DNA from: Nitrososphaera sp. UBA217
GTDB lineage: Archaea > Thermoproteota > Nitrososphaeria > Nitrososphaerales > Nitrososphaeraceae
Length of the DNA stretch: 30,871 nucleotides
Direction: 5' to 3'
NCBI GenBank assembly: GCA_002501845.1
Contig: DAOL01000009.1
Location: 4,977 to 35,847, forward strand
Position numbers and translations under genes: made by a program. This document shows positions 6,644-14,720 of the stretch, piece after piece. The notes under the pieces are model-generated. The model was given only the letters and a program-made list of their open reading frames with translations, was not told the DNA's origin and did no database searches. Positions within the stretch are counted from its first letter, which is position 1. Each line of letters opens with the position of its first letter.

Positions 6644-6961
6644 ACGGGTTTCGACGAAGCGTCTGGAAAATCCAGACGCACGCTTTTTCTCTTTTTCTTA
6701 CAGAATTATTGTACATTCTCCTTTTTCACCACACTACAAAATTCTTACTGATCTCACTAGATAAACAGCTATGAATCTGGGACCAACGTTGCTCGCTATA
6801 ATCTTGGCAGCTCTCGTTTCAGCTACTGCAAAGATCTAGTCGTCAGCCCACCTAGTGACCGATCGAAATGGTCATGACAGACGGAATCGCGATGAAAGCA
6901 CACGTCATATCCAATCTTGCATTGACAAAAAGGCATGATTGAAGACAACAGCACGCATTTT
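6644..6961. other. Intergenic region downstream of amoC
   Basis: 318 bp. It holds the amoC terminator (6659-6698). A 22-codon frame at 6771-6839 would encode a hydrophobic peptide (MNLGPTLLAIILAALVSATA, then KI); it has no evident ribosome-binding site and I do not call it a gene. Nothing else recognised. Confidence 0.6.
6659..6698 (+). terminator. Hairpin plus T-rich terminator of amoC
   Basis: GCGTCTGGA (6659-6667) pairs perfectly with TCCAGACGC (6671-6679) around an AAA loop, followed by CTTTTTCTCTTTTTC. It starts 15 bp after the amoC stop. Archaeal termination mostly needs only the T tract; the strong stem may also protect the 3' end of this abundant mRNA. Confidence 0.8.
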
Positions 6962-8209
6962 TTATTCTCTCCGGAGCGCGACTATCGGTGGCAGCCTTGA
7001 TGCCTTCCACGCAGGGTAACTCCCAGCGAGGATGGAAAGTCCAACCGAAAGCCCCCACACATACGCTAGATCAGTTGGCAAGAATACCGGCGTGAGTCCT
7101 GAAGAGTTGGGGCCTTGTGAAGCAAAGCCGGCGACAAGCACATACCCTCCTGCTATGCCAAGTGCTATGCCAAGAGTTGCGCCAAATATGCCTATAGTCA
7201 TAGCCTCTGCGAGAAACAGTGACAGAATGAAGCCGTTCTGCGCCCCAATCGCTTTCATCGTGCCGATCTCTCTTATTCTCTCCATGACCGACGTGTAAAG
7301 CGTAGTAATGATTCCGACGCCTCCTACCAGCAGGGCGACAAGAGCAATGCTCAGGATAAACGAAGTAAAGCCTGATGTAAACTCCTGAATGGTTTTTAGG
7401 ATTGCCTCCGGCGTGGTGATTCCGATGTCTTTCCCGTAAAGATTTCTTATCTCCTCTTCCACGAACGCAACGTGCGCGCCGTCTTCAGCTGCGACCAAAA
7501 GCGCGTCGTACTTGCCGGCCTTGTTCAACAGCGAGTCTCCTGATATCCTGTTAAACACAACTGCGTTGTCAATGGTGGGGTTACCGGTAGGAAGCATTAT
7601 GCCGCTGACGACAAAGCTTCTCGATTCTTCTTTCTGCTTGCCAGTGTCGGCATCAACGAACGAGTATGTCACGCGTAGCGATTGGCCTACTGTCGCAAAC
7701 GGCGTGTCGTCGCCGGGCGGGTTTGCCACTCTATCTGAAACCAGTATAGCAGAAGGGTCATTCTGTCTTATGCTTGAACCTTCGACGAATTCGAGCGTGG
7801 GAGCCAGGATATAGAGCTTTTGCGGATCAATTGAAAAGACAATGGTGTCGACAGAACTGCCCCTTGACTGGAGTGTAATTTGCCCCTGGTACGACTGTAT
7901 GACGTCGTCCACGAACGGGAGTGACCTTATCCTGCTGACGACTGCTTCATTCAGCGTGATCTTGGGGGCAGGCGGAGGACCTCCGCCAAGTGGTCCCTGA
8001 TTACTCTCCTGCGCACTTGTAACAAAAAGTATGTTTGGCGCAAGCTGAGAAAACTGCTGGTCTATGAATGCACCAAAGCCGGCGCCAAGGCCGTTGAGCG
8101 CAGTCATTAGGGCGCTGCCGACAATGACCATGAGCACCGTCAACGCTGATCTGACTTTTCTCTCCCTCAGCGCGCCAAATGACAGGGACAAGATCTGGAT
8201 GATTGTCAT
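6962..8209 (-). CDS. ABC transporter permease, MacB/FtsX-like
   Basis: 415-aa membrane component with the MacB/LolC layout: N-terminal TM (about 18-42, after LSFGALRERKVRSALT), a large extracytoplasmic MacB_PCD-like domain (about 45-275) and three C-terminal helices (FtsX domain, about 285-310, 335-365, 380-405) with the VMERIREIGTMKAIGA segment that couples to the ATPase. Proteins of this type act as mechanotransducers rather than classic importers. The ATG overlaps the stop of the upstream surface-protein gene by 4 bp (ATGA), so the three genes 10313 to 6962 form one operon. Substrate unknown. Confidence 0.93.
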   Translation of the reverse strand: MTIIQILSLSFGALRERKVRSALTVLMVIVGSALMTALNGLGAGFGAFIDQQFSQLAPNILFVTSAQESNQGPLGGGPPPAPKITLNEAVVSRIRSLPFVDDVIQSYQGQITLQSRGSSVDTIVFSIDPQKLYILAPTLEFVEGSSIRQNDPSAILVSDRVANPPGDDTPFATVGQSLRVTYSFVDADTGKQKEESRSFVVSGIMLPTGNPTIDNAVVFNRISGDSLLNKAGKYDALLVAAEDGAHVAFVEEEIRNLYGKDIGITTPEAILKTIQEFTSGFTSFILSIALVALLVGGVGIITTLYTSVMERIREIGTMKAIGAQNGFILSLFLAEAMTIGIFGATLGIALGIAGGYVLVAGFASQGPNSSGLTPVFLPTDLAYVWGLSVGLSILAGSYPAWKASRLPPIVALRRE

Positions 8210-9591
8210 TTATGATCCTGTTTGTTGCGGCTGTCAAGTACAGACTCGATGTCGTCATCCTTGCCTGCCTGAAAAGTACGCTTAAGAGCCGCCTTTTTCC
8301 TTCTTTTGAATACCACAGCTGTAGCGATCGCAGCCACGACAGCAGCAGCCCCGATGCCTACCGGCATGTTCGCAAGCATGCCGCTGTTTTGGGCCGAGTC
8401 GTCACTAGGCTGTTTAGGTGCGAATTGCACCCCGGAATTGATGTCAAGTGTGTGGATCTCCCTTAGGTTGTCCTTGTAGCTTATCTTGAGCGAAACAGGA
8501 TAGGTTCCTTCGCCGGATCTAGTGTCAACATCTACCGGAATGCTAAATGGCAGTGGAGAATTCGCCTCCAAGTCGCCGATGTATTGCGGGGGTGGCAGGT
8601 TTGACACAAGGTTCTTTGCATCTGTAATTTCGATCGTGGTAAAAAGGGCCACCGTGTTGCCCTCGTTCAAGAGGTTCCCGACGATGTTGGGGGTGCTCCC
8701 AATGTAGTTTATTGCAATGTCATAAGCTCTTATGCTAATTTCGCCTGCGACATAGGTTCCCAGTACAAAATTTTCAGTGCTTGATTGCCCGTTGGAAGAG
8801 TACTTTACTGCCACATCAAATGAAGCTGGATTTCCAATCAATGAATTTGCTGCAAATAATCTTGTGGCCAAATTTGCCTTCGAGTCCTCGTCGATTCTCT
8901 GGATAGTCCATCTTGAATCTCCAAGGATCTTTACAGATTCTGAAGGGGATTCCATTGTTACGACGACATTTGTCATGGGAGCCGTTCCGTTATTTGTCAC
9001 ACTGAATTCATAATCTTCAATCTTGCCGGCGATTATCTGGGCACTCGCATTTCCTTCATTGATAGAAATCCTGCTTACAGACACAATGACTTCGCCAGTT
9101 AACCCGAATGGGACATCCATCTGTGCGTTCCTTGGCGCCCCTGTCTCAAAGAATTTTGAATAATCCACCGACAATTGCGCAGTATATTCCCCAACAGATG
9201 CAGTATCCAGCACATCTAAGTCGAAAAAGAGGGTAAACGTGTCTCCAACTGCTGCAAGCTGGTTGAAAGTAGCGACTGCAGGGGCTCCGGCTGACTTGCC
9301 GGTCGCCTTGAAGTCGGCTGGAAGCGTCAGGCGGCCGGTGATTCCAACAATGTCTGACGGGCCCCTGTTTACGAGTACGACGGCAAGAGTGGAAGCGCCG
9401 TCGCCAGGACCGACGTCTACTTCAGTCCTGTTATTTGAACTAGAAGTCCAGAATGAATCGAGGTATACCGGCCCGCTATAGTTGGCTTCAATGAGTTCTT
9501 CTTTGGTTGGTCCGCGCTCTTGCGCATACACACCTGCGGGGATCAAAATCAGACCTGCAAGCAACAGGAGAATTATTGTTGAATACATCAC
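8206..9591 (-). CDS. Secreted, C-terminally anchored surface protein with COG1361/NEW3-like beta domains
   Basis: 461 aa. Signal peptide about 1-24 (hydrophobic, ending AGVYAQ), then repeated beta-sandwich segments (NRGPSDIVGITGRLTLP, VTNNGTAPMTNVVVTME, LLNEGNTVALFTTIEI) of the CARDB/NEW3 kind seen in archaeal S-layer-related proteins (COG1361), and a C-terminal TM (about 405-430, ending in KRRKKAALKR) with a charged cytoplasmic tail. It sits between the ATPase and permease genes and overlaps both by 1-4 bp, so it is very likely a dedicated extracellular partner of this transporter. Start: GTG at 9591 overlaps the ATPase stop; the ATG at 9588 is equally good. The role of the partner is inferred from position only. 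Confidence 0.85.
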   Translation of the reverse strand: MMYSTIILLLLAGLILIPAGVYAQERGPTKEELIEANYSGPVYLDSFWTSSSNNRTEVDVGPGDGASTLAVVLVNRGPSDIVGITGRLTLPADFKATGKSAGAPAVATFNQLAAVGDTFTLFFDLDVLDTASVGEYTAQLSVDYSKFFETGAPRNAQMDVPFGLTGEVIVSVSRISINEGNASAQIIAGKIEDYEFSVTNNGTAPMTNVVVTMESPSESVKILGDSRWTIQRIDEDSKANLATRLFAANSLIGNPASFDVAVKYSSNGQSSTENFVLGTYVAGEISIRAYDIAINYIGSTPNIVGNLLNEGNTVALFTTIEITDAKNLVSNLPPPQYIGDLEANSPLPFSIPVDVDTRSGEGTYPVSLKISYKDNLREIHTLDINSGVQFAPKQPSDDSAQNSGMLANMPVGIGAAAVVAAIATAVVFKRRKKAALKRTFQAGKDDDIESVLDSRNKQDHK

Positions 9592-10313
9592 TAGTGGTAT
9601 ACGACCTCCTTTTCAATCATGCCGTCGCGGATGTAGATTGCCCGGTCGGTGGCTTCAGCAAGCTCGTGGTTGTGCGTCACCATCACTATCGTGCGCCTGA
9701 ACTTGCTCGACAGCATCTTTAGCAGGTCGAACACTTCTTGCCCTGTCTTTGTGTCGAGATTGCCTGTTGGCTCGTCCGCGAGGATTATCGCGGGGTCGTT
9801 CATGAGCGCCCGCGCTATCGCGACCCTCTGCTGTTGACCTCCGCTCAGGTTGGTGGGCTTGTACTTTGCCTTGTCGTTGATACCAAGGACATCAAGAATT
9901 TTCATTGCGCGCTGTTCCATTTTGCTGCCTTCCATGCCCGACAGGATTGCCGGCAGCTGCACATTCTTGAGGACGGTCGTCCTGTTTATCAGATTGTACG
10001 ACTGGAAGATAAAGCCCATGAGATGATTCCTCATCGTGGCAAGCTCAGCATCTGAAAGCGAGAATACGTCAAGGCCGTTTATGATTACCCTTCCGGATGT
10101 TGGCCTGTCAAGGGCACCTATCATGTTAAGCAGGGTCGACTTGCCGCTGCCCGAAGGTCCAACAATTGAAACAAACTCGCCCTTCCTTATGGAAAGGTTC
10201 AGTCCGCTCAGAGCTGCTACTCTGCCTGCCGCGGACTCGAATACTTTAACGATGTTTTCAACTCTGAGAACGATCGAGTCATCGCTCCCATTATTCAAGT
10301 TCTTGCCTGCCAA
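9591..10313 (-). CDS. ABC transporter ATP-binding protein, LolD/MacB type
   Basis: ATPase of the MacB-like system. Motifs: Walker A GPSGSGKST, Q-loop FIFQSYNL, signature LSGGQQQR, Walker B IILADEPTGNLD, switch VTHNHEL. I choose the TTG at 10313 (240 aa, the family's usual length): on the minus strand a TATA-like GTTATACTTA (10343-10352) lies about 35 bp before it, so transcription would start near 10322. The open frame runs upstream to a GTG at 10412, but that stretch contains the promoter and has no family similarity that I can see. It is the first gene of the operon with the surface protein and permease. Confidence 0.93.
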   Translation of the reverse strand: MAGKNLNNGSDDSIVLRVENIVKVFESAAGRVAALSGLNLSIRKGEFVSIVGPSGSGKSTLLNMIGALDRPTSGRVIINGLDVFSLSDAELATMRNHLMGFIFQSYNLINRTTVLKNVQLPAILSGMEGSKMEQRAMKILDVLGINDKAKYKPTNLSGGQQQRVAIARALMNDPAIILADEPTGNLDTKTGQEVFDLLKMLSSKFRRTIVMVTHNHELAEATDRAIYIRDGMIEKEVVYH

Positions 10314-10426
10314 ACATTCTATAGAAATTGGTGTCTGCTTAATAAGTATAACTGACTCGTCAGTCAGTTTTGCCTTACTGAGATTTTGGGTAAACAATAA
10401 ATACGCAACCACTAGTGTTGGAAATT

Positions 10427-10567
10427 GTGCCTGTTGATCCTGTCTGCGGGATTGAAATGGATCGAGAACTTGCAGTGAGTCACGAACACCATGACAAGAC
10501 CTACTATTTTTGTTGCGAAGGCTGCAAGAGGATCTTTATGAAAAAGCCAGGCAAGTATTCAAAGTGA
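10427..10567 (+). CDS. Small YHS-domain protein
   Basis: 46-aa protein, almost exactly one YHS domain: PVDPVCGIEMDRELA, then HDKTYYFCCEGCKRIF and PGKYSK. Family knowledge: YHS/TRASH-like modules bind metal through the Cys residues (here DPVCG and CCEGC) and occur alone or fused to copper ATPases and metal sensors. A role in metal, perhaps copper, handling is plausible in an organism that depends on copper enzymes, but this is inference. The GTG at 10427 fits a leaderless start about 27 bp after a TATA-like AATAAATAC (10396-10404); an in-frame TTG at 10418 is the alternative. Its last 9 bp overlap the end of the convergent AsnB-like gene. Divergent from the ABC operon. Confidence 0.85.
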   Translation: MPVDPVCGIEMDRELAVSHEHHDKTYYFCCEGCKRIFMKKPGKYSK

Positions 10568-11509
10568 TTTTGGCGTAACCGGAAAGGCGCCGCAAGTCCT
10601 ACAGAACCTGCCATCCTTCATGCAGCCCCGGCATTCAGGGCAGCGCGATTCGCAATCCTCTTCTTCTGGTGGCGGAAAGTACATTCTGAAAATTGCGTAA
10701 TAGTGCAGGTGCTCCTTGCTCCTAATTCTGACGCCGTCCAGCTCTTTCGCAGTCCTCACCTTGCTTGCAAAAATCAGGTCATCAATCCTTTCTTCAATAA
10801 AGTTTTGATATTTGTCTGTGGCAGCCCCCTGCTCCTGCGCAAGCTTGGGCCTCCACACGAGGTCGCAAAGCTTGGTTTCAAAGCATTTTCTGAGGATAAA
10901 CTTGCCCCAATTTTTGCCGCCGTGCTCACCCACCTTCTCGCTCGCACTGATTGATTTTGCAAACATAGCAAACCCTTCGTCAAGGAAAGGCGTCTTTACT
11001 TCAACACCGACATGTTTGCCCAGTTTTTTCGACGAAAAATGCATGACCTGCCAGAGCCGGCGCAATTCTGAATTGAGCTTCTGCACGTCAGAATAATAAC
11101 GGGAAAGATAGTTGTAGCCGGCGAAAAGCTCGTCGGCGCCGTCGCCTGTCATTATTGCTAAATACCCGTCATTTTTAGCCTGCTCTATGCCGGCGAGTGC
11201 AACTGCTGAATTTCTGATCTCTATCGGATCAAAGGTCTTCAAAACCTGTATGACCTGAGCCACCAGCTCTGCCATCCTGTCTTGAGCAAAGACACTTTCG
11301 ACATGATTTTTGCTGTATTTTTCTGCAACCTGTCTTGCGTAGGCAAGGTCCGGGGCATCAGAACCAAATCCCACCACCACCGAATATTTTGGATGCAGTA
11401 TGCTTGCCAGTATGGAGCTATCAAGCCCACCTGAGAGCAGTATTGCGTCAGCGCGATTCCTCTCTACGCTTTCAGTCAGCAGCTTGACAAGCTGCGCGCA
11501 GTTATGCAA
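10559..11509 (-). CDS. AsnB-like ATP-pyrophosphatase domain protein with C-terminal zinc ribbon
   Basis: 316 aa. The PP-loop LSGGLDSSI at about 26-34 and the conserved MTGDGADELFAGYNY identify the synthetase half of class B asparagine synthetase, an ATP-pyrophosphatase that adenylates a carboxylate. The N-terminal glutaminase domain, with its catalytic Cys2, is absent: the protein starts just before the PP-loop. The C-terminus adds a Cys-rich module (CPECRGC, then FCRTCG), probably a zinc ribbon. So it is either an ammonia-using amide synthetase or a tRNA- or protein-modifying enzyme; I cannot choose. The TTG start at 11509 lies 23 bp after the epimerase gene, so it is probably co-transcribed with the mutase/epimerase genes. 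Confidence 0.82.
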   Translation of the reverse strand: MHNCAQLVKLLTESVERNRADAILLSGGLDSSILASILHPKYSVVVGFGSDAPDLAYARQVAEKYSKNHVESVFAQDRMAELVAQVIQVLKTFDPIEIRNSAVALAGIEQAKNDGYLAIMTGDGADELFAGYNYLSRYYSDVQKLNSELRRLWQVMHFSSKKLGKHVGVEVKTPFLDEGFAMFAKSISASEKVGEHGGKNWGKFILRKCFETKLCDLVWRPKLAQEQGAATDKYQNFIEERIDDLIFASKVRTAKELDGVRIRSKEHLHYYAIFRMYFPPPEEEDCESRCPECRGCMKDGRFCRTCGAFPVTPKSL

Positions 11510-11532
11510 TACAGAACAAAATAGGAACGTGC

Positions 11533-11946
11533 TTATTCTTCTTTGCCGTTCTCTTGAGGAGCTTCGCAGAACTCAGTCAGCACGCCATGAAGTGACTTTG
11601 GATGTATGAACGTGATCCTGCGGCCGTATGAACCGGTACGCAGGCCGCCCAGCATCTTCATGCCGTTGGCAGACGCCCTTGCAACATCTTTTTCGATGTC
11701 GTCTGTCGTGATTGCAATGTGATGTATGCCTTCGCCACGCTCTTGCAGGAACTTTGATATCGGGCTGTCCGGGGACGTCGGCTCCATCAGTTCTATCCGA
11801 GTGTCTTGCAACATCAGCATCGCAACCTTGACCTTTTCGTTTGGCACATCTTCTATTTCAAGATGGTCAACGTTCAATATCTTCTGATAATTCTTGAGCG
11901 CCTCTTCCAAGTTTTTTACGGCTATGGCGATGTGGTCGACTCTCAT
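11533..11946 (-). CDS. mce: Methylmalonyl-CoA epimerase
   Basis: VOC-fold enzyme that interconverts (S)- and (R)-methylmalonyl-CoA. 137 aa with the two beta-alpha-beta-beta-beta modules: MRVDHIAIAVKNLEEAL and GIHHIAITTDDIEKDV, with metal ligands likely His4-5 region, the Glu of IELMEP, the His of GIHHIA and the Glu of TEFCEAP. Together with the mutase subunits and MeaB it turns (S)-methylmalonyl-CoA into succinyl-CoA in the 3-hydroxypropionate/4-hydroxybutyrate cycle of this lineage. A TATA-like CTTAAATAAACC on the minus strand about 30 bp upstream of the ATG suggests it can be transcribed separately from the mutase. Confidence 0.93.
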   Translation of the reverse strand: MRVDHIAIAVKNLEEALKNYQKILNVDHLEIEDVPNEKVKVAMLMLQDTRIELMEPTSPDSPISKFLQERGEGIHHIAITTDDIEKDVARASANGMKMLGGLRTGSYGRRITFIHPKSLHGVLTEFCEAPQENGKEE

Positions 11947-11988
11947 TTCAGCATAATATTTTGCTTGTTTTGGTTTATTTAAGATATC

Positions 11989-13581
11989 TTAGAACGATAC
12001 CTTGGGCTCGTACTTGCCAAAGACTGTCCTGAGGGTGCTGCTTATTTCGCCAAGCGTGCTGTAGCTCTTCACTGAGTTGATGATGTGCGGCATCAGGTTT
12101 TCACCCTTTTCAGCGGCTTTTTGCAGTTGCGACAATGCGTGATCCACTTTTGTCCTGTCGCGACTGCTCTTCAATTCCTTAAGCCTCGCTATCTGCCTGT
12201 TCTCTATCTGTTGATCTATTTTGTTGAGCTTGGGTTCGACATCCTGCGCGTCCTGATACTTGTTGACGCCCACAATGACGCGCTTGTTTTCGTCGATCTC
12301 TTTCTTTAACTGGTAGGCATTGTTCCTGATCTCTTCCTGGAAAAACCCTCTCTCCACCGCGATCATCGCGCCGCCCATTCTGTCAATCTTTTTGAGGTAC
12401 CTTTTCACTTCGTCCTCTATCCTGCTTGTAAGGCGCTCTATATAGAACGAGCCTGCCGTTGGGTCGACTGTCTTGATGACACCCGTTTCGCTCGCTATTA
12501 TCTGCTGCGTTCTAAGTGCCACCTTGACCGACTCCTCGGTCGGCAGCGCGAGTGCTTCGTCCCTTGAATTAGTGTGTAGCGACTGGCATCCACCAAGGAC
12601 AGCGGCCAGCGCTTCAGTCGTAACCCGGACAATGTTGTTGTCGACCTGCTGCGCAGTCAGTGATTCGCCGGATGTCTGCACATGGAAGCGCAAGTGCATT
12701 GATTTGGGGTCCTTTGCACGAAACCTCTCCTTCATTATTCTTGCGTAAATGCGTCTTGCAGCTCTAAATTTGGCAATCTCTTCAAAAAACTCCATGGTAC
12801 AACAGAAAAAGAACGAAAGCCGGGGGGCAAAGTCATCAACCTTCATACCTCTCGCAGTGCAGGTCTCGATGTATTCAATCGCGTTTGAAAACGTGAATGC
12901 AAGCTCTTGAATGGCGTTGCAGCCAGCCTCTCTCATATGGTAGCCGGATATACTGATAGGGTACCACTGGGGTACTTTTTTAGAACAGTATTCGATCATG
13001 TCACCTATAATCCGCATTGACGGCTTGGGTGGATAGATGTAGGTATTTCGCGCAATGTATTCCTTCAGGATGTCGTTCTGCGTAGTTCCTCGGAGCTGGT
13101 CCGGCGACACACTCTGCGACTCGGCAACTGTAATGTAAAGCGACAACAGTGTCGAAGCAGTAGAATTGATAGTCATGGACGTGCTGACTTTGTCAAGTGG
13201 TATGCCGGCAAAGCAGGTCATCATATCCTTAATTGAGCTGATCGCAACTCCAGTCCTGCCGACCTCGCCTTCCGACTGCGAGTCGTCCGAGTCTCTACCA
13301 GTCTGAGTTGGAAGGTCGAAGGCCAATGACAATCCTGTCTGGCCATGGTCAAGGAGGAACTTGAAGCGCTTGTTGGTCTCCTCCGCGCTGCCAAAGCCGC
13401 TGTACTGGCGCATCGTCCAGACACGCTCGCGGTACATATTTGGATATAGACCACGCGTGAACGGGTATTTCCCGGGTTCTTCGTCATGGCGGCCGTCATA
13501 CTTTGCTAGATCTTTTTTGTTGTAAACCCGCTTGACAGGTATGTTGGAATCGGTCTTGAAGTTCCCGTTTGGTTTTGTCAT
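11989..13581 (-). CDS. mcmA1: Methylmalonyl-CoA mutase, large (catalytic) subunit
   Basis: Catalytic TIM-barrel subunit that, with the separate B12-binding subunit (15075-15500), isomerises (R)-methylmalonyl-CoA to succinyl-CoA. 530 aa; family motifs include YPFTRGLYPNMYRERVWTMRQY, GLSLAFDLPTQTGRDSDD, RGTTQNDILKEYIARNTYI and SISGYHMREAGC. As in other archaea it lacks the C-terminal cobalamin domain, which is encoded elsewhere. Start: ATG at 13581, with AGGTGATC, which overlaps the meaB stop, placed as a Shine-Dalgarno sequence; a GTG at 13590 overlapping the stop is possible but less likely. It follows meaB directly, a common pairing because MeaB protects the mutase. Confidence 0.96.
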   Translation of the reverse strand: MTKPNGNFKTDSNIPVKRVYNKKDLAKYDGRHDEEPGKYPFTRGLYPNMYRERVWTMRQYSGFGSAEETNKRFKFLLDHGQTGLSLAFDLPTQTGRDSDDSQSEGEVGRTGVAISSIKDMMTCFAGIPLDKVSTSMTINSTASTLLSLYITVAESQSVSPDQLRGTTQNDILKEYIARNTYIYPPKPSMRIIGDMIEYCSKKVPQWYPISISGYHMREAGCNAIQELAFTFSNAIEYIETCTARGMKVDDFAPRLSFFFCCTMEFFEEIAKFRAARRIYARIMKERFRAKDPKSMHLRFHVQTSGESLTAQQVDNNIVRVTTEALAAVLGGCQSLHTNSRDEALALPTEESVKVALRTQQIIASETGVIKTVDPTAGSFYIERLTSRIEDEVKRYLKKIDRMGGAMIAVERGFFQEEIRNNAYQLKKEIDENKRVIVGVNKYQDAQDVEPKLNKIDQQIENRQIARLKELKSSRDRTKVDHALSQLQKAAEKGENLMPHIINSVKSYSTLGEISSTLRTVFGKYEPKVSF

Positions 13582-13586
13582 AATGA

Positions 13587-14510
13587 TCACCTGAAGAGGC
13601 CGGCCGCCAACTCTTCGGCCGCCGCATAAGGATCGATCTCTTTCTTGGCTAACTTGTCGACAAACTCTGAATATTTCTTGTTGCTCGAAAGCAAAAATGA
13701 AGCCTTTTTCTCGACCACATTCAAAACCATGTCTCTCAACTCGTCCTCGAACATCTTTCTCTCGCGTTCTTTATAATTAATGCTTTTTTCTTTTAGTAAT
13801 TTATCAATATTCTTGGCTAGTTCGTGGACGCCCTTTTCCGTCTTGGCAGATGTCTTGAGCACGACTGGCTTGCGTTCCGTATCCCCTATCAGGTCAACTA
13901 TTGTCTGATACAGTGTAGTAGCCCCTTCAAGGTCGGCCTTGTTGACGACGTACATGTCACCGATTTCCGTCAGGCCTGCCTTGACTGCTTGCACGTTGTC
14001 GCCTGTATTTGGCGTAAATACTACCACCGTCAGGTCGACCACTCTTGATATTTCGATTTCTAATTGTCCTGCGCCCACGCTTTCAACCAGCACCAGGTTG
14101 TAGCCTGCCGCGTCCAAAATCCTGATGGCATTTCGCAATGATTTTGATACGCCTCCTACGGCACCCCTCGATGCCATACTCCTCATGAACACCTTTTCGT
14201 CATCAAGGTTGTCTTGCATCCTGACCCTGTCGCCCAGAATCGCGCCGCCTGTTACCGGGCTTGTCGGGTCTACTGCAAGGATAGCGACTTTGTATCCCAA
14301 AGCCTGGCATTCAGGTATCAGCTTACCGACAAGCGAGCTCTTGCCAGCGCCCCCTGGGCCGGTGAACCCCACCGTCCTTGCGTCGCCAGTTTTGCTAAAG
14401 ATCTCCTTTATTATTTCCCGGGACTGGGGTTCATCGTTGTCAATAATGGAAATAGCCCTTGCAAGGGCGCGCCGTTCGCCTTCCAGCAGTCCCTTTACTA
14501 TGGGAAGCAC
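13587..14510 (-). CDS. meaB: MeaB/ArgK-type GTPase, methylmalonyl-CoA mutase chaperone
   Basis: G3E-family P-loop GTPase that guards B12 loading and protects methylmalonyl-CoA mutase from inactivation. 307 aa. P-loop GPGGAGKSS, then the segment AILAVDPTSPVTGGAILGDRVRM typical of MeaB, the Walker B-like LVLVESVGAGQ, and the guanine motif NKAD. GTG start at 14510; on the minus strand GTTAATATTG (about 14533-14542) is a TATA-like element about 27 bp upstream, so the mRNA may be leaderless. It heads the meaB-mutase pair; the coiled-coil gene at 14553-14720 lies 42 bp upstream on the same strand. ArgK is an old misnomer for the same family. Confidence 0.95.
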   Translation of the reverse strand: MLPIVKGLLEGERRALARAISIIDNDEPQSREIIKEIFSKTGDARTVGFTGPGGAGKSSLVGKLIPECQALGYKVAILAVDPTSPVTGGAILGDRVRMQDNLDDEKVFMRSMASRGAVGGVSKSLRNAIRILDAAGYNLVLVESVGAGQLEIEISRVVDLTVVVFTPNTGDNVQAVKAGLTEIGDMYVVNKADLEGATTLYQTIVDLIGDTERKPVVLKTSAKTEKGVHELAKNIDKLLKEKSINYKERERKMFEDELRDMVLNVVEKKASFLLSSNKKYSEFVDKLAKKEIDPYAAAEELAAGLFR

Positions 14511-14552
14511 ATTCCGTTGTTTGTAGAGTGTACAATATTAACGAATTCTTGT

Positions 14553-14720
14553 CTACTCTTTGAGCGATTCGGAAATAATGCCAGCGAGTCTGTCTTTGCC
14601 TTCTATGCGGTACCTTTCAACTTCACGGACCAATTGCTCCCTCAGCTGCCTGTAGAGGTCAATCTGCTCCCTAACAGTTTTTTCCCTGAGCTCCTCGACT
14701 TCTTCAGATGGCGAGGCCAT
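14553..14720 (-). CDS. Small charged coiled-coil protein
   Basis: 55 aa, almost entirely helical and charged: MASPSEEVEELREKTVREQI, then LYRQLREQLVREVERYRIEG and a C-terminus ending SESLKE. The heptad-like spacing of Leu/Val/Ile suggests a short coiled coil. A TATA-like CATAAATAC on the minus strand (about 14742-14750) is about 26 bp before the ATG, fitting a leaderless start, and base use resembles the neighbours. It is the first gene before meaB-mutase on the same strand, 42 bp away. I do not recognise a family; a partner role for the mutase system is only a guess from position. Confidence 0.72.
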   Translation of the reverse strand: MASPSEEVEELREKTVREQIDLYRQLREQLVREVERYRIEGKDRLAGIISESLKE

